Shown: positions 47,066 to 60,257 of the stretch, in pieces
How positions within the stretch are numbered: position 1 is the stretch's first letter
How the letters are laid out: each line of letters begins with the position of its first letter
Origin: Hoplostethus atlanticus
Lineage: Eukaryota; Chordata; Actinopteri; Trachichthyiformes; Trachichthyidae
NCBI GenBank assembly: GCA_034670405.1
Contig: JAXDDX010000010.1
Location: 1,546,501-1,610,500 of the forward strand
Length of the DNA stretch: 64,000 nt
Direction of reading: 5' to 3'
Notes under the pieces: generated by a model
Told to the model about the DNA's origin: nothing
The model's database searches: none
Seen by the model: the letters and a program-made list of their open reading frames with translations, nothing else
Made by a program: the position numbers and the translations under genes

Positions 47066-48785
47066 TGCTGCCTGAATGAGGAGCAGGGCCCTGGCAATGA
47101 ATGGGACCTAGAGTGTCATCAATAATTACAATTGTGTCAAATCATACTTGAATTCCTTTTTTAGTTTTATGTTTGAATGCCAGTTGGAGCCACCCCGGGG
47201 GGTTGGCTTTCCATTCGTTCCCTCTGTTAGGAATTCTTTCTTGGATGTGGTGATGAACGTAAGAAGAAAGCAGCAACAAACTACGTCTCAGGATTCTATG
47301 AGTATTTAATACAGTTCAGCGCTGAAAGGGAGAGATATCCGACAGCATCACTGCCTACGAGGATACTCTGAAGAACTCCAAGCAGAAACAGTTCCTTTAT
47401 ACAAACTTATCCATGTGATATTTTACATAGATCCTTTCATCCCCCCCAGCCTCTGTCTGTCGTATGTTAATTGAGTTGAGTGGAAGTAATTCTGTCTCGC
47501 CTTCCTCTAGACCTGTGAACGCCATGTCTCTTGTGCTAACTTCCAATTGATTAAAGGCAACCAAAAGGCCTGCATTGTATTGTAAAAGAGGCCTCCAGAC
47601 GGCCTTAGTGTATTGTAGTTATATATATATAACAGATTACACCTTCCCCATGTAAAGTAAAATCCAAACAATCTTAGCAGCCTGTGTAGCTTGTTGTACA
47701 GTGCCCTGTATCAAAACTGAAGGTGTCTTTCCACAAGCAATACACGTCCGAACTTCTGAGTACCTTTTTATATCTGAAATGACGTTGGTATAATTAGATA
47801 ATATGGAAGGCTAATAGCACAGTACCTTGTTGGCTCTGAATTGACATTGTTTTGTGCCTTTCTCTACCTTCTATCAAACTGCTACATTAGTAACTACAAT
47901 TTGTCACTTATACCAAGTAAACTGCATGTTTGCCTTCAAGGTTGCATAGGGCCATGTCTTTTTCTCCTTGATAGATCGCAGTACATCTTTATTCTAACCT
48001 GTCTCAAGCCCATTCATTGCACCAGCATGTTGTTTTATATAACAGTTCTATATTTTACTTAAGTTGTCGAAGCTCCCAAGACAATGTGAGGGAACCTTAG
48101 CCATACCTTTTTGTTTTGCAGCTTTAATGTCCTTGTAGGATTAACATATACTATTTCTGTATTTGAACTCCCTGTGATAATATTCATTATTGCCATCAAT
48201 CAGCCAATGATAGAATATTCATGTGCCATCTAAAAGTGTTTTTGCTTGGTCACTTTTGTCACTGTCAAATAAACCACCAATTTCAAGAAACAAGTTTGCA
48301 TTTGTCTTCTATGTTAGAAGTCATGATGCAGTAATATGTTTGTGAGAAGAGATCTTAGATAGGCTGCGATTTGTGTCAGTTACTATTAGGGCTAGATGAA
48401 TACATTGGTTTTCAGTTATATTGGGCCAATATTAGCCTTTTTTGCAGCAAAGCCTGCAATATACTTTTATTTTCTTTGCACATTGTATTAATTGATTTAA
48501 TTAGTTCAATCTTTTCACTGAAAGGCAATAATATAGCTCAGTTTCCCCTACTACTGAATAGGTTCGGTTGGTCACCCTGCCTTAAAGACCTGCTAACCCT
48601 AAAAGAATATCATTAGTCAGTGTCCCATGATGGTCTAAATGCTGAAATTAGTCTTTTCCATGCTGAAGAATGAAATTGAGGAAATTTGAGTCATTCTAAT
48701 CTTTTGGCATGAAAAGATATTATTGGCACAAATATCTCTACGACATGATAAAAAAACAAATCTAAAAATACCCATATCGGTTAAA

Positions 48786-48957
48786 TAGTGGTTCTCAATA
48801 CTGGTCCTCAAGTACCACAGCCCTGCTGTTTTTCTATCCTACCAGATAGTTAATTGCATTCACCTGGCGTCCCAGGTGTAAATCAGTCCCTGGTTAGACG
48901 GCTAGAGTGAAAACCTGCAGGGCGGTGGTACTCAAGGACCAGGATTGAGAACCACTG
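48786..48957. mobile_element. hAT-like MITE, unit 2
   Basis: Same element and same flanks as at 38728-38899, copied with the unit. Confidence 0.85.
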
Positions 48958-49616
48958 GGTTAAACCCTGGTTACTATTTTGCCAAAGTCTAGATTCTAAT
49001 AATGTGCAACAGACCATTTTATTATTACTCAGACCAAATAACTTTCCTCACACATTGAAACATCATTGTTGGTGATATACCTAGCAGATATGCAAGGATA
49101 CAAAGCCACCCAAGCTAAAGCCACGCCAGACTCGCGGTCGTTCTGAGAAGGAACTTTGCACATTTCGAGGCGCGGAAAGTGAAAATAAAATCTTTATTTA
49201 AAGCAAAAGTGAAGCGGGATGTGGAGCTCATATGCAGGTATGGAGGGAGGGAGGTAAAGGAGTTCTTTGTAAGGGGGAAGACGTTAGTTTATGGAGGGGA
49301 GGAAGGAGGGATCCTGTTCAATTGGAGGCTGGCTGGGAGGAATGGGTTAAGTTGGTATGGACTGCGGCGGATGGGAATGGGAAGGTGCTGTATGTACATT
49401 TTGAAAAGGACAATTTGTGTTGGTGGGGAGGAAGGGGAATTGGACTAAGTTATGGTTGTTAAAATGAACTGAAATGATGTACAATGGAAATGTAATGGTG
49501 TGAATTGAAAGGAAAAGGCTGCCCCAGCTTGCCAGGCTTCCAGGGGCATCTCCAGGAAGCTGGTACCGAATCCAGGAAAGAAGCAGTCCACTAACTCACC
49601 TCTCTCCTGGATCCAA

Positions 49617-50639
49617 TTAAGCCTCCCCCCGCCCTCCCAAACGCTCCATTGCAGCCAACCTAGCAGCCCGCGGAGAGCGAAAACCATGACGACTAATAAG
49701 TTTCTGTAGGTTTTCCCTCCAGTCAGGCATAGGCTCTGCATCCTGTTGGCCTTTGACTTGGCCAGGATGAGTTATTTTGGTTGGGTGGATGGGGTGGATG
49801 GACTGGTGGACAGGTCCAGAACCAAATGCTTCAGAGCGCTGGGCAATAGTGGGGAGTTTTACCTCTTTGCTCTTTTTAGCCATTTGATAGAGGCCCATGA
49901 GGTTCCAGCCATGAGGCCTCTGGGCTGGAGGATGAGGCCTCTGGGCTGGAGGATGAGGCCTCAGGGCTGGAGGATGAGGCCTCTGGGCTGGAGGATGAGG
50001 CCTCTGGGCTGGAGGATGAGGCCTCTGGGCTGCAGGATGAGGCCTCTGGGCTGCAGGATGAGGCCTCTGGGCTGGAGGATGAGGCCTCTGGGCTGCAGGA
50101 TGAGGCCTCTGGGCTGGAGGATGAGGCCTCTGGGCTGGAGGATGAGGCCTCTGGGCTGAAGGATGAGGCCTCTGGGCTGGAGGATGAGGCCTCTGGGCTG
50201 GAGGATGAGGCCTCTGGGCTGGAGGATTTCTTCTCGTTGTCCTCCTCTGAGGTTCCAGCCAAATGGTGCCTTTGCTTGCTCCTGGGCTGGAGGATGAGGC
50301 CTCTGGGCTGGAGGATGAGGCGTCTGGGCTGGAGGATGAGGCCTCTGGGCTGGAGGATGAGGCCTCTGGGCTGGAGGATGAGGCCTCTGGGCTGAAGGAT
50401 GAGGCCTCTGGGCTGGAGGATGAGGCCTCTGGGCTGGAGGATGAGGCCTCTGGGCTGGATGATTTCTTCTTGTCGTCGTCCTCCTCCTTTTCTGGTGGGG
50501 TGCTGGGGGCTTTGGGCTCATGTTTAAAGACCCTTGCTCTCCAGCTACGAATAATGGAGTTTGGGATGTATCCATCCGGAGCGAAAGGCCATTTCAGGAG
50601 TTGAGTTTGAAACTTTTCCTGATCTTCTACCCTTTCCAT
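49617..50639 (-). CDS. Unrecognised repeat-rich ORF, unit 2
   Basis: Same 340-codon frame as unit 1 and nearly identical. Differences are confined to a few repeat variants (GCTGCA for GCCGCA), and repeat number is the same. Head, link and tail are intact. Upstream are the same TATA-like box and 32-bp repeats. Confidence 0.5.
   Translation of the reverse strand: MERVEDQEKFQTQLLKWPFAPDGYIPNSIIRSWRARVFKHEPKAPSTPPEKEEDDDKKKSSSPEASSSSPEASSSSPEASSFSPEASSSSPEASSSSPEASSSSPDASSSSPEASSSSPGASKGTIWLEPQRRTTRRNPPAQRPHPPAQRPHPPAQRPHPSAQRPHPPAQRPHPPAQRPHPAAQRPHPPAQRPHPAAQRPHPAAQRPHPPAQRPHPPAQRPHPPALRPHPPAQRPHPPAQRPHGWNLMGLYQMAKKSKEVKLPTIAQRSEAFGSGPVHQSIHPIHPTKITHPGQVKGQQDAEPMPDWRENLQKLISRHGFRSPRAARLAAMERLGGRGEA
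49911..50470. repeat. 21-bp minisatellite, two blocks, unit 2
   Basis: Same layout and copy number as unit 1, with a few variant differences. Confidence 0.95.
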
Positions 50640-50919
50640 TGTCTCAGGCTCCAGACTCACTTCTTTACCTTCTCCGTCTTTTATATTTGACCAACTACCA
50701 GATAGCTAGATAGATAGCTAGATAGATAGATAGATAGATCGCCTACCAAAGTGACAAAGCTCCTTTTACGTTTTGTTTTAACTCACAAGGTTTACCTCTC
50801 TCACCTGATCTTTCCTGTCTCTCTCTACTGACTGTCAAGTACAGGCAAAATGTGTTACATCTCTCTATGACATCATAGAGGCTTGACAACTTGCTAAAAT
50901 CTCCTTGGAATCCACGGGC

Positions 50920-51114
50920 CTTAACGTCATGACATCAACCTGACTTACGTAGATCCACGGGCAGAAAAAAAACGAGAGGGCGTGTCTTAACGTCATGACG
51001 CTAACCGGTCTTACGTAAACCGTTCAGGAAGGAAAACTTCAGCTTGATGTGATGTCACCTCCCAATTTACAGCGATCAGAAATAAAGCCACGTCGGATTT
51101 TAACACATTTCAAG
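50920..51114 (+). promoter_or_regulatory. ncaph: Bidirectional promoter candidate and probable ncaph exon 1, unit 2
   Basis: The two 32-bp repeats lie at 50920-50951 and 50986-51017. The exon ends at 51114 with donor GTACGT. The next exon in line is ncaph exon 2 of unit 3 (52404). Confidence 0.5.
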
Positions 51115-51263
51115 GTACGTTTAACATCTTGTCGACCGAGAAAGCCTCGCAGCGAGTTTGCAGTGCTCCTGAGCAATACTACTACGCAGCTGTTTCACGT
51201 AGTCGGCGAAATAATGATAACGTTAGCTAATGCTAGCCTCTCATTTTAAGATACATGTACCCT

Positions 51264-52303
51264 GCTTCTATTCTATTGTCTGCTCTGCTTAGTTGCAGAA
51301 AATGCCGTTATGGAGAACAGCAATGGCGAAAAGTAAGAGCAGATGTGTCTTTGTTTGAACGGACGTCGAGGTGGAACTGTTACTGAAAGTAACAAACGAG
51401 TATAAGGCGGTAAACGCGGCGGAGAGTATAGATTGGGAGTCGTCGCAAAGCAAATGCAGCGACATATTACCGCGGTACCAGGAGCACTATCCATCTCCAG
51501 GGAAGGATACGTCTGACTGATAAGACCCAGTCAGAAAGCGGACGTGGCTCTCCTACAGCAGCCAGCTAGGGCAGAAGCAACAGGTGAGATTGACAGCAAA
51601 CACAGAGAGATGTAGAAGCAGGGCAGAAAAGCCTCATTTCTATTCTTCTGTGCCTGTATATATTTTGTTATGTGTTTGACACAACGTGAAGCAATTGAGC
51701 TGTATATATTGTTATTTGTCACAAAGTACTTGGCAATTAAAATATTGACAGTGGAGCACCTTTATATACAGTATTATTTAATAATTATTTTAAGAAAGTG
51801 TGTGTAGCAAGATGGAGAAATATTTACACAGTTGTAACGTTACTGTAACGTAACAAAATTGTTTACAAGAGCACAAAGTTCTTCATAGATCTAGCCTCTT
51901 AATTTTGCTCTCAAAGTGCGCCAGATTGTTGCATTTAACTTTAAAACGTACAAAACTTTCTTGCGGGGGAGCATGCCCCCGGACCCCCCTATAGGGTCCG
52001 AGGTCCACCCACCACAGTCTCTCAAAATCCTGTATACTGCATAGCCTACACATCGTCTTTCTATTTCACATCGTCGTGTTTCTAATAGAGCACAGTAGAG
52101 TAAAGAGAACAGTTATGTCAGCCACTGTCTTCAGAAAAAAAGGAATCTGAAATAAAAACATTTTGCACTTTATTTCTCTCAAGTCACAGTCAATCTTTTC
52201 AAATCAATGTAAGAACAGGGGTTGCTAATTTAAAAGATGGGTAGTCATCAGCCTGTGTGGAATGCGAGTACATAATGGGACACAAAGGTCAGGTCATTAT
52301 TAT
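51264..52303 (+). other. ncaph intron-1 segment, unit 2 copy
   Basis: Second copy of 41204-42242, joined without a scar to the start of unit 3. Confidence 0.5.
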
Positions 52304-52403
52304 TTTGTTTTTTCTATTAAAATGAATCCCAGCTATTTTTCCTTGTGGGTAAAACTTGGGTCTGTGTTAAATTCTATTTGATTATACATGTCTCTGTCTC
52401 CAG

Positions 52404-54489
52404 CTAAGATGAGTGCAGCCTCCACACCCATCTCCCGGGGGCGTTCTGGGTGGGCATCCTCGTCCTTGAAGAACAAGGGTCTGTCCCCTGCAGCCTGCAG
52501 CACCCCGCTACTGACAGCCTTCCCTGGCAATGATGACGAGCAGGAGAGGCGTCAACAGGCGAAGGTCCAGGATCATTGACCTCCAAACTGCCTCTGACTC
52601 CCCCTTCAATGAGTCTGCGTCTCATAGGTAAGCTGTAGGGACAGACCACTCATCCATCTCAGCAAGCCATCTCCCACATTATACACTAGGGTTAGACCAG
52701 TATATCACTTTGCATGTTTTTATTATTATTTTTATATCAGTTGGCCAAGCAGAGAAATCATTCCACTGTGATGTGGGAGTAACTTCAGGGGAGGCACCCA
52801 GTGTAAAAATAAGATAAAGTCTGCAGTGACATTTTCTTTTTACATGTTACTTCTGCATTTAATCGTTCATTAATGTTTTTTTGTGAGCAAATGATTCATT
52901 TGAAGGTATTAACATATCCCCCAGAGTTTCCTTACCATTGAATAGGTGGGATGGGTCACCCTAGCCTAAAGAGCTGCTAACCCTAAAAGAGTTTAGTCTG
53001 GCTTTCAGTGGAGTTTTAGTATCCCATGCTGGTCTAAATGGCGTTTCAGGGGCTTTTCCACTCTGACAAGAATACAATTCTGGGGAAACACGGACTACTT
53101 GTCACGGTTTGTCGAGAAAATAGTCAAATTTAAAGATATTGAATATCGGCGAGTGGCAGTTTCAGTGCAAAAACAACATTATCAGCCTTCCGAAATCTGT
53201 GTCGGTCAACCGTAATATATACCTCGACAGCCTGTATATTGACCTTGAGATCAAAGACAATCCCCTGTGTTTGTGTGCAGCGCCTCAGGGACTCCTGCTG
53301 CTGTGCCCAAGTTGTCCAATGCACAGCTCTCAGAGCATTACTCCACTTGCATCAAACTCGCCACTGAGAATGTGAGTATACATGCATCGTGTGCATGCAT
53401 ATACAGGGTGTCTGAAAAGTAGTGTAACGATGTAACCATTGTCAATATAAATGTGTCATGTTTTTTTCTCTTTGTTTATTACATCCTTGTCTGTATTACA
53501 TCTTACTTTTTACTGTACATTAGTTACTGAGACGTGCAATGAAAGGACAAACCAACGACTCGCTCTTTTCCTTTTGTAGAAAATGACCACTAGAAATGCC
53601 TTTGGTCTGCATCTGATTGATTACATGGCTGATATTCTCAAACAGAAGGATTCTGAGCTCACAAACTTCAAGGTATGAGTTTAACGCTTTTTTAATCCTC
53701 TCTTTGTGAACCTTTGATAATCTTCCTTGGTGTCCAAAACCTTCCACTCTTTGAAGTTTCCATTTATATCATGCACTGGAATCAAATGTATTGTCACAGT
53801 ATCTCTTCAGGCTATTTACAAGTTTGACCTTGTAGCCATGGAAAACCTGGAAAAATCATGGAATTTGAAGATGGTTTGTTAGGGAAAATGACCCTATCCA
53901 GTTTTGGATAAGTCATGGAAATTGGTTAATATTTTCAGTCAGAAAGTGTTGGACATCAAGCTTTGCCACTGATTGCTTACTTTAAAGAAAATAATGATCC
54001 AAATGCAGGTCCTTTTTTTACAGGTCCTGAAAAATCTGAAAATGCTACCTTCAACTGTACATTGTAAGTCTTAAATTCAGGTTTAGAGGTCTTTGAACTT
54101 ACAATTGCAAAATTGGTCTTAATCATCTTATTCTCTCTGGTATTAAAAAGGTCTTAAAATATCTTGAATTTAACTTGATGAAACTTGGAGACACCTTAAT
54201 GGGTAACTGAGGCTATTTCACAAAACAATGTAACATCGGAAAGACTCAACTGCCATTCGGAGAACTTGTGCCATATACCGCGGGGTAGTCATGGGATTTG
54301 ATTGACAAAAGCAGTGTAGAGACACTGTATGGATGATTGACGCATCTATCTCTGTTTGTCGTTTCTTCAAGGGGGCGGCGGGCACTTTGGATGCCAGTGC
54401 AAAGATTTATGCTGTCACGGTGGATGCTGTACATGCTGATGCCTACAGAGTGCTGGGTGGCCTGGGATCTGAGACCAAGCCTGGAGAGG
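52404..54489 (+). pseudogene. ncaph: ncaph exons 2-5, unit 3 (different frameshift in exon 2)
   Basis: Exons 52404-52627 (ATG 52409), 53281-53371, 53580-53672 and 54372-54489. An extra G near 52559 (CAACAGGCGAAGG for CAACAGCGAAGG) shifts the frame and ends it at 52579 after 56 residues. This lesion is independent of the one in unit 2. All splice borders are kept. Confidence 0.88.
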
Positions 54490-56020
54490 GTGAGAGCCTC
54501 ACCAATGTCATTCATTGACTGTCCTGTGCAGTGTTACCCTAAAGTACGATATGGTCACTATAATAACTATAAATAACTATAGTATTTAGTACCATAGACA
54601 CACTAAGCCCATATGGAAATATTATGGTGATTATTTTGTTATCATGACATCATTGTGGCTTGACCTGACTCTTGCCTTTAGATTTGATGCTTGTTGACTT
54701 GTGTCTTCCTTCATACCTGGATCCTATGATATGAGACTTTGACTCAAGAAAGGTGACATGATCGCATCTCGGCGATGAAAAAGAACACATATTGTAAGCC
54801 TAGACTAAATCAAATGCTGTATGCAAAGTCAGTGAGGAGGTAATCGGGGGGGGAAAAACACTCCCGTTTTTCCAGAAGTAAAGGAATACATTTGTAAATG
54901 ACAAGAAATAGAGAAAATGCAACATAAAGCGCCTTACCATAATGCCAATCCAGTGATATAGCCTTGGATCCTTATTCTTTACTGCCATCTAGTGAGTAGC
55001 CTAATGTGTTTTTCACTGTTATCAGCGCCTCTCCTCTCTACACACATTTGATTGTATATTTATTTAAGCTGGGAAAATGTATTTGCCAGTAGAAGCACAA
55101 AGCCCCAGGACAGGGATTCCCATTGTTTTCCATATCAAGGACCCCAAAATAGATCCACAGACAACCAGTTGATTGTCTGAGGAACCCCCACCTGACGAGG
55201 TTTCATAGTTTGCTATTATTTGTTGCGGAACTGGACCGCTTTATACTGTATTTAGAGAGATAACTCGGGGGAGAGTTAAAAATACATGAAAGTTTAACAG
55301 AGTAAAAAAAGAAATCGGGTGTTATTTACGTATTTACGTCGTTGTTGGGTCGTTGTTGTGCACTCAAGACATAATGACAATGCTTGAAGGCAGTTAGAGG
55401 ATATACTTTGATAACCACAAGGGGCTGTTCACAGGAATTCATTTTTTTAGGGTTTGGGGAGGAAAAATACAACATCCAAGATTATTGCAAGGATTTGGCA
55501 AATGACAATCTTAAAGCAAAGCGTTTTGGGGTTTTGAATTATCTACTGCTGGCCTCAGACGAATGGGCTGGGAGAATCGCATCAGCCAGGTACCTTTCAC
55601 CATCCTCTTCACCCGGTAGTCCTAAGGGGATTGATGTTTCACATGTAATAGTCATTATTTAACTCCAAAACATCTTATTTCTTTGCACTATTAGGTCCTG
55701 GGGCCCGAGGACTGTATGTATGCTATTGGACAGGTATGTACAACTCAGACATCTTTTGAAAGCAGTTCATGTAATATTCAGTAATTGTATAATAACCACT
55801 GGCTCTACTTCATGGTTCAAAGCAACGCCTTCAAAGCGTTCACACATTTGAACTAATTTGAAATATCAAATCAAAACACCATGAGTAGTAGTATTCCCAG
55901 TATTACCAGCCGAAAGTTGAGGTGAACGGTACAAAGCTCCCTATTTGCCATCATCCATATAATGTGAATGCAGTATAAAACAGTTCAATACACAGACGCC
56001 TGGTAACACACACACACACA

Positions 56021-57433
56021 TATTACATTACATAACTTGCATTACATTACATTACAGTCATTTAGCAGACGCTTTTATCCAAAGCGACTTACAATAAGTG
56101 CATTCAACATAGGTAGGCAAGAAAACTACTAGTCACCAGAAATCGTAAGTGCATTTCCTTCCTAAACAAGCAACTAAGAGCATAACTAGTGTTAAGGTAA
56201 GAGTGCAATAAGTTAGCAACCTACTTTATCTTAAACAAATGAGACAAATAAGAGAATCAAATAAACAAGAGCTAAGACAAATAAGTGTATCAAATGAACA
56301 AGAGCCGATAAACAAGAGCTCAGACACATAATTGACGACAAATAGGCAAGGCTAAGAGGAAGGGTCAGGGTAGTGTTTCCTGAAGAGGTGGGTTTTCAGC
56401 CTGCGGCGAAAGATGGGCAGCGACTCTGCTGTCCTGACATCAGTGGGGAGTTCATTCCACCACTGCGGGGCCAGAACAGAGAAAAGCCGTGACCGTGTAG
56501 ATCGGCCGCAGGGACCTCTGAGCGACGGGGCAACCAGTCGCCTCGAGGCAGCAGAGCGAAGTGGTCGGGCGGGGGTGTAAGGCTTGACCATAGCCTGGAG
56601 GTAAGAAGGAGCTGTTCCTTTCACTGCCCTATAGGCTAGCACCAGGGTCTTGAACTGGATGCGAGCTGCTACAGGGAGCCAGTGTAGAGAACGGAGAAGG
56701 GTAGTTGTATGGGAGAACTTGGGGCGGTTGAACACCAGACGAGCTGCAGCTTTCTGAACAAGCTCCAGAGGTCTGATGGCAAACGCCGGGACACCAGCAA
56801 GGAGGGAGTTGCAGTAGTCCAGGCGGGAGATGACAAGAGCCTGGATGAGCACCTGCGCTGCCTTGTCAGTGAGGAAGGGGCGAATCCTCCTGATGTTGTA
56901 GAGGAGGAATCTGCAGGAGCGTGTCACTGATGCGATGTTTGCCGAGAATGACAGTTGGTCGTCCAGGGTCACACCCAGATTCCTCGCAGTCCGAGTTGAC
57001 GTCACCACAGCATTATCAATGGTGATGGCCAGGTCTCGGTGCGGACAGCCCTTCCCCGGGAGGAACACCAGCTCAGTCTTGTCCAGGTTGAGCTTCAGGT
57101 GGTGCATCGACATCCACTCCGAGATGTCTGCCAGACATGCAGCAATGCGTGCCTCCACTTGTGTGTCAGAGGGGGGAAATGACAGGATCAGCTGGGTGTC
57201 ATCTGCATAGCAGTGGTAGGAAAAGTCGTGTGAATGGATAACAGAACCAAGAGATGTTGTGTAGAGGGAAAAGAGGAGAGGACCTAGAACCGAGCCTTGC
57301 GGAACCCCAGTAGTGAGCCTGCGTGGTTCTGACACAGACCCTCTCAGCGTCACCTGGTAGGAGCGATCCGTTAGGTAGGATGCAATCATGGAGAGTGCAG
57401 AGCCTGAGACACCCATCCCCTCAAGGGTGGAGA

Positions 57434-57434
<1 letters not shown>
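56021..57434 (-). mobile_element. L2-type LINE, 5'-truncated, in the (CA)n of unit 3
   Basis: A 1.41-kb minus-strand L2 copy whose 3' end (56.0 kb) and truncated 5' end (57434) both abut CA repeats, so it entered the microsatellite. It is closely similar to the copy in the retroviral LTR. Units 1 and 2 lack it, so it came after the array formed. Confidence 0.9.
56352..57434 (-). pseudogene. L2 reverse transcriptase C-terminal part, unit 3
   Basis: The frame codes the L2 RT from LSTLEGMGVSGS through GVPQGSVLGPLLF and YADDTQL to the ending LFSVLAPQWWNELP and HLFRKHYPDP. It lacks the fingers region and the endonuclease. Unlike the copy at 15.4 kb it keeps the original C-terminus. The CVCVC start of the longer frame is only the microsatellite. 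Confidence 0.88.

Positions 57435-57500
<66 letters not shown>
57435..57500. repeat. (CA)n microsatellite, unit 3
   Basis: The right part of the CA tract split by the LINE. The left part is at 56004-56020. Confidence 0.9.
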
Positions 57501-57503
<3 letters not shown>

Positions 57504-60085
57504 TCAACTCTACAATTCCATTTAGTTTGTAGATCCCAGTGCATTCATCAATTTACCTCTCGTTTACAGGAGGGGGGGCTGCAGTGTTCCAGTGGCTGTA
57601 CACACTGAAGTGAAAGACTCCCAGGTAAGAATGCCTCCCCCTGAGTCGAGAGCAATTACAGGTCAAAAGAAAAAATATAACCTCCAGTCATATCTCCCTA
57701 CTGCTAAAGTTTGAATTACATGAAATCTAGTGCCCATATCCAACAACCCTTACTCTACAAATTTGCCCCCAGGACCATCAATGTACACCATATTGGATTT
57801 ACCACTATCCCATCATCCATATAGTTGTAGTCCCTTAGCTAGACAATTTGGAGTATGTATAAATTCCAAAATAGTTCCCCATAAACAATGTTAAACAAAC
57901 TGAGAATTTGCTCAGATGCTCAGAAGTTTTGATTGAGCGAAGCAACGCAATGCGAAAGGGGTGGCGTTTGGTCTGCATGTACCGTCACTGTGTTGTTTTT
58001 CCCTAGCTCTACCTGACGGGGGCAGTGTACAGCCTGGATGGCTCAGACAGTCTGAAGGAGACCATGCAGACTAGCATCACCGCCGTTGACAAGGTAGCTG
58101 GGGGCACATCATGCACCGGCCACATATCCCACATATCGGCCATTCATTCAAAAACAAACTTTGTATTGACAATGTGTGATATATGTCATAGATCCCAGAG
58201 GAAGTGGATGAGTTGCTCCAGCGGGTGGGGGTCACCGTCAGCAAGATCTCTGGTCCAGCCCAGGACAACGCTGAGAGGCTGGGGAACGACCTGGCAAATT
58301 TACTGCCGAGCAAAGGAGCCAAGGAGATCCTGACTGTGGCCAGGCAGCTGAACGATGCCAGGTAATGCTGCCTGAATGAGGAGCAGGGCCCTGGCAATGA
58401 ATGGGACCTAGAGTGTCATCAATAATTACAATTGTGTCAAATCATACTTGAATTCCTTTTTTAGTTTTATGTTTGAATGCCAGTTGGAGCCACCCCGGGG
58501 GGTTGGCTTTCCATTCGTTCCCTCTGTTAGGAATTCTTTCTTGGATGTGGTGATGAACGTAAGAAGAAAGCAGCAACAAACTACGTCTCAGGATTCTATG
58601 AGTATTTAATACAGTTCAGCGCTGAAAGGGAGAGATATCCGACAGCATCACTGCCTACGAGGATACTCTGAAGAACTCCAAGCAGAAACAGTTCCTTTAT
58701 ACAAACTTATCCATGTGATATTTTACATAGATCCTTTCATCCCCCCCAGCCTCTGTCTGTCGTATGTTAATTGAGTTGAGTGGAAGTAATTCTGTCTCGC
58801 CTTCCTCTAGACCTGTGAACGCCATGTCTCTTGTGCTAACTTCCAATTGATTAAAGGCAACCAAAAGGCCTGCATTGTATTGTAAAAGAGGCCTCCAGAC
58901 GGCCTTAGTGTATTGTAGTTATATATATATAACAGATTACACCTTCCCCATGTAAAGTAAAATCCAAACAATCTTAGCAGCCTGTGTAGCTTGTTGTACA
59001 GTGCCCTGTATCAAAACTGAAGGTGTCTTTCCACAAGCAATACACGTCCGAACTTCTGAGTACCTTTTTATATCTGAAATGACGTTGGTATAATTAGATA
59101 ATATGGAAGGCTAATAGCACAGTACCTTGTTGGCTCTGAATTGACATTGTTTTGTGCCTTTCTCTACCTTCTATCAAAGTGCTACATTAGTAAGTACAAT
59201 TTGTCACTTATACCAAGTAAACTGCATGTTTGCCTTCAAGGTTGCATAGGGCCATGTCTTTTTCTCCTTGATAGATCGCAGTACATCTTTATTCTAACCT
59301 GTCTCAAGCCCATTCATTGCACCAGCATGTTGTTTTATATAACAGTTCTATATTTTACTTAAGTTGTCGAAGCTCCCAAGACAATGTGAGGGAACCTTAG
59401 CCATACCTTTTTGTTTTGCAGCTTTAATGTCCTTGTAGGATTAACATATACTATTTCTGTATTTGAACTCCCTGTGATAATATTCATTATTGCCATCAAT
59501 CAGCCAATGATAGAATATTCATGTGCCATCTAAAAGTGTTTTTGCTTGGTCACTTTTGTCACTGTCAAATAAACCACCAATTTCAAGAAACAAGTTTGCA
59601 TTTGTCTTCTATGTTACAAGTCATGATGCAGTAATATGTTTGTGAGAAGAGATCTTAGATAGGCTGCGATTTGTGTCAGTTACTATTAGGGCTAGATGAA
59701 TACATTGGTTTTCAGTTATATTGGGCCAATATTAGCCTTTTTTGCAGCAAAACCTGCAATATACTTTTATTTTCTTTGCACATTGTATTAATTGATTTAA
59801 TTAGTTCAATCTTTTCACTGAAAGGCAATAATATATCTCAGTTTCCCCTACTACTGAATAGGTTCGGTTGGTCACCCTGCCTTAAAGACCTGCTAACCCT
59901 AAAAGAATATCATTAGTCAGTGTCCCATGATGGTCTAAATGCTGAAATTAGTCTTTTCCATGCTGAAGAATGAAATTGAGGAAATTTGAGTCATTCTAAT
60001 CTTTTGGCATGAAAAGATATTATTGGCACAAATATCTCTACGACATGATAAAAAAACAAATCTAAAAATACCCATATCGGTTAAA

Positions 60086-60257
60086 TAGTGGTTCTCAATA
60101 CTGGTCCTCAAGTACCACAGCCCTGCTGTTTTTCTATCCTACCAGATAGTTAATTGCATTCACCTGGCGTCCCAGGTGTAAATCAGTCCCTGGTTAGACG
60201 GCTAGAGTGAAAACCTGCAGGGCGGTGGTACTCAAGGACCAGGATTGAGAACCACTG
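60086..60257. mobile_element. hAT-like MITE, unit 3
   Basis: Third copy of the 172-bp MITE in the same position of the unit. Confidence 0.85.

Larger units (their letters stand above)
55548..58365 (+). pseudogene. hmbs: hmbs 3' exons, unit 3 (exon loss, LINE insertion, frameshift)
   Basis: The broken exon ends at 55589 and 55695-55733 (VLGPEDC...) is intact. The GALAVEV exon is gone: a deletion joins intron sequence to the last CGCCTG of that exon at about 55995, at a CAGA microhomology. An L2 LINE follows at 56021-57434. The EGGC exon (57570-57624) is 55 nt instead of 54 because of an extra C after the G run. Exons 58007-58093 and 58192-58365 are intact. This is the most damaged of the three copies. 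A poly(A) signal is at 59568-59573. Confidence 0.9.
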
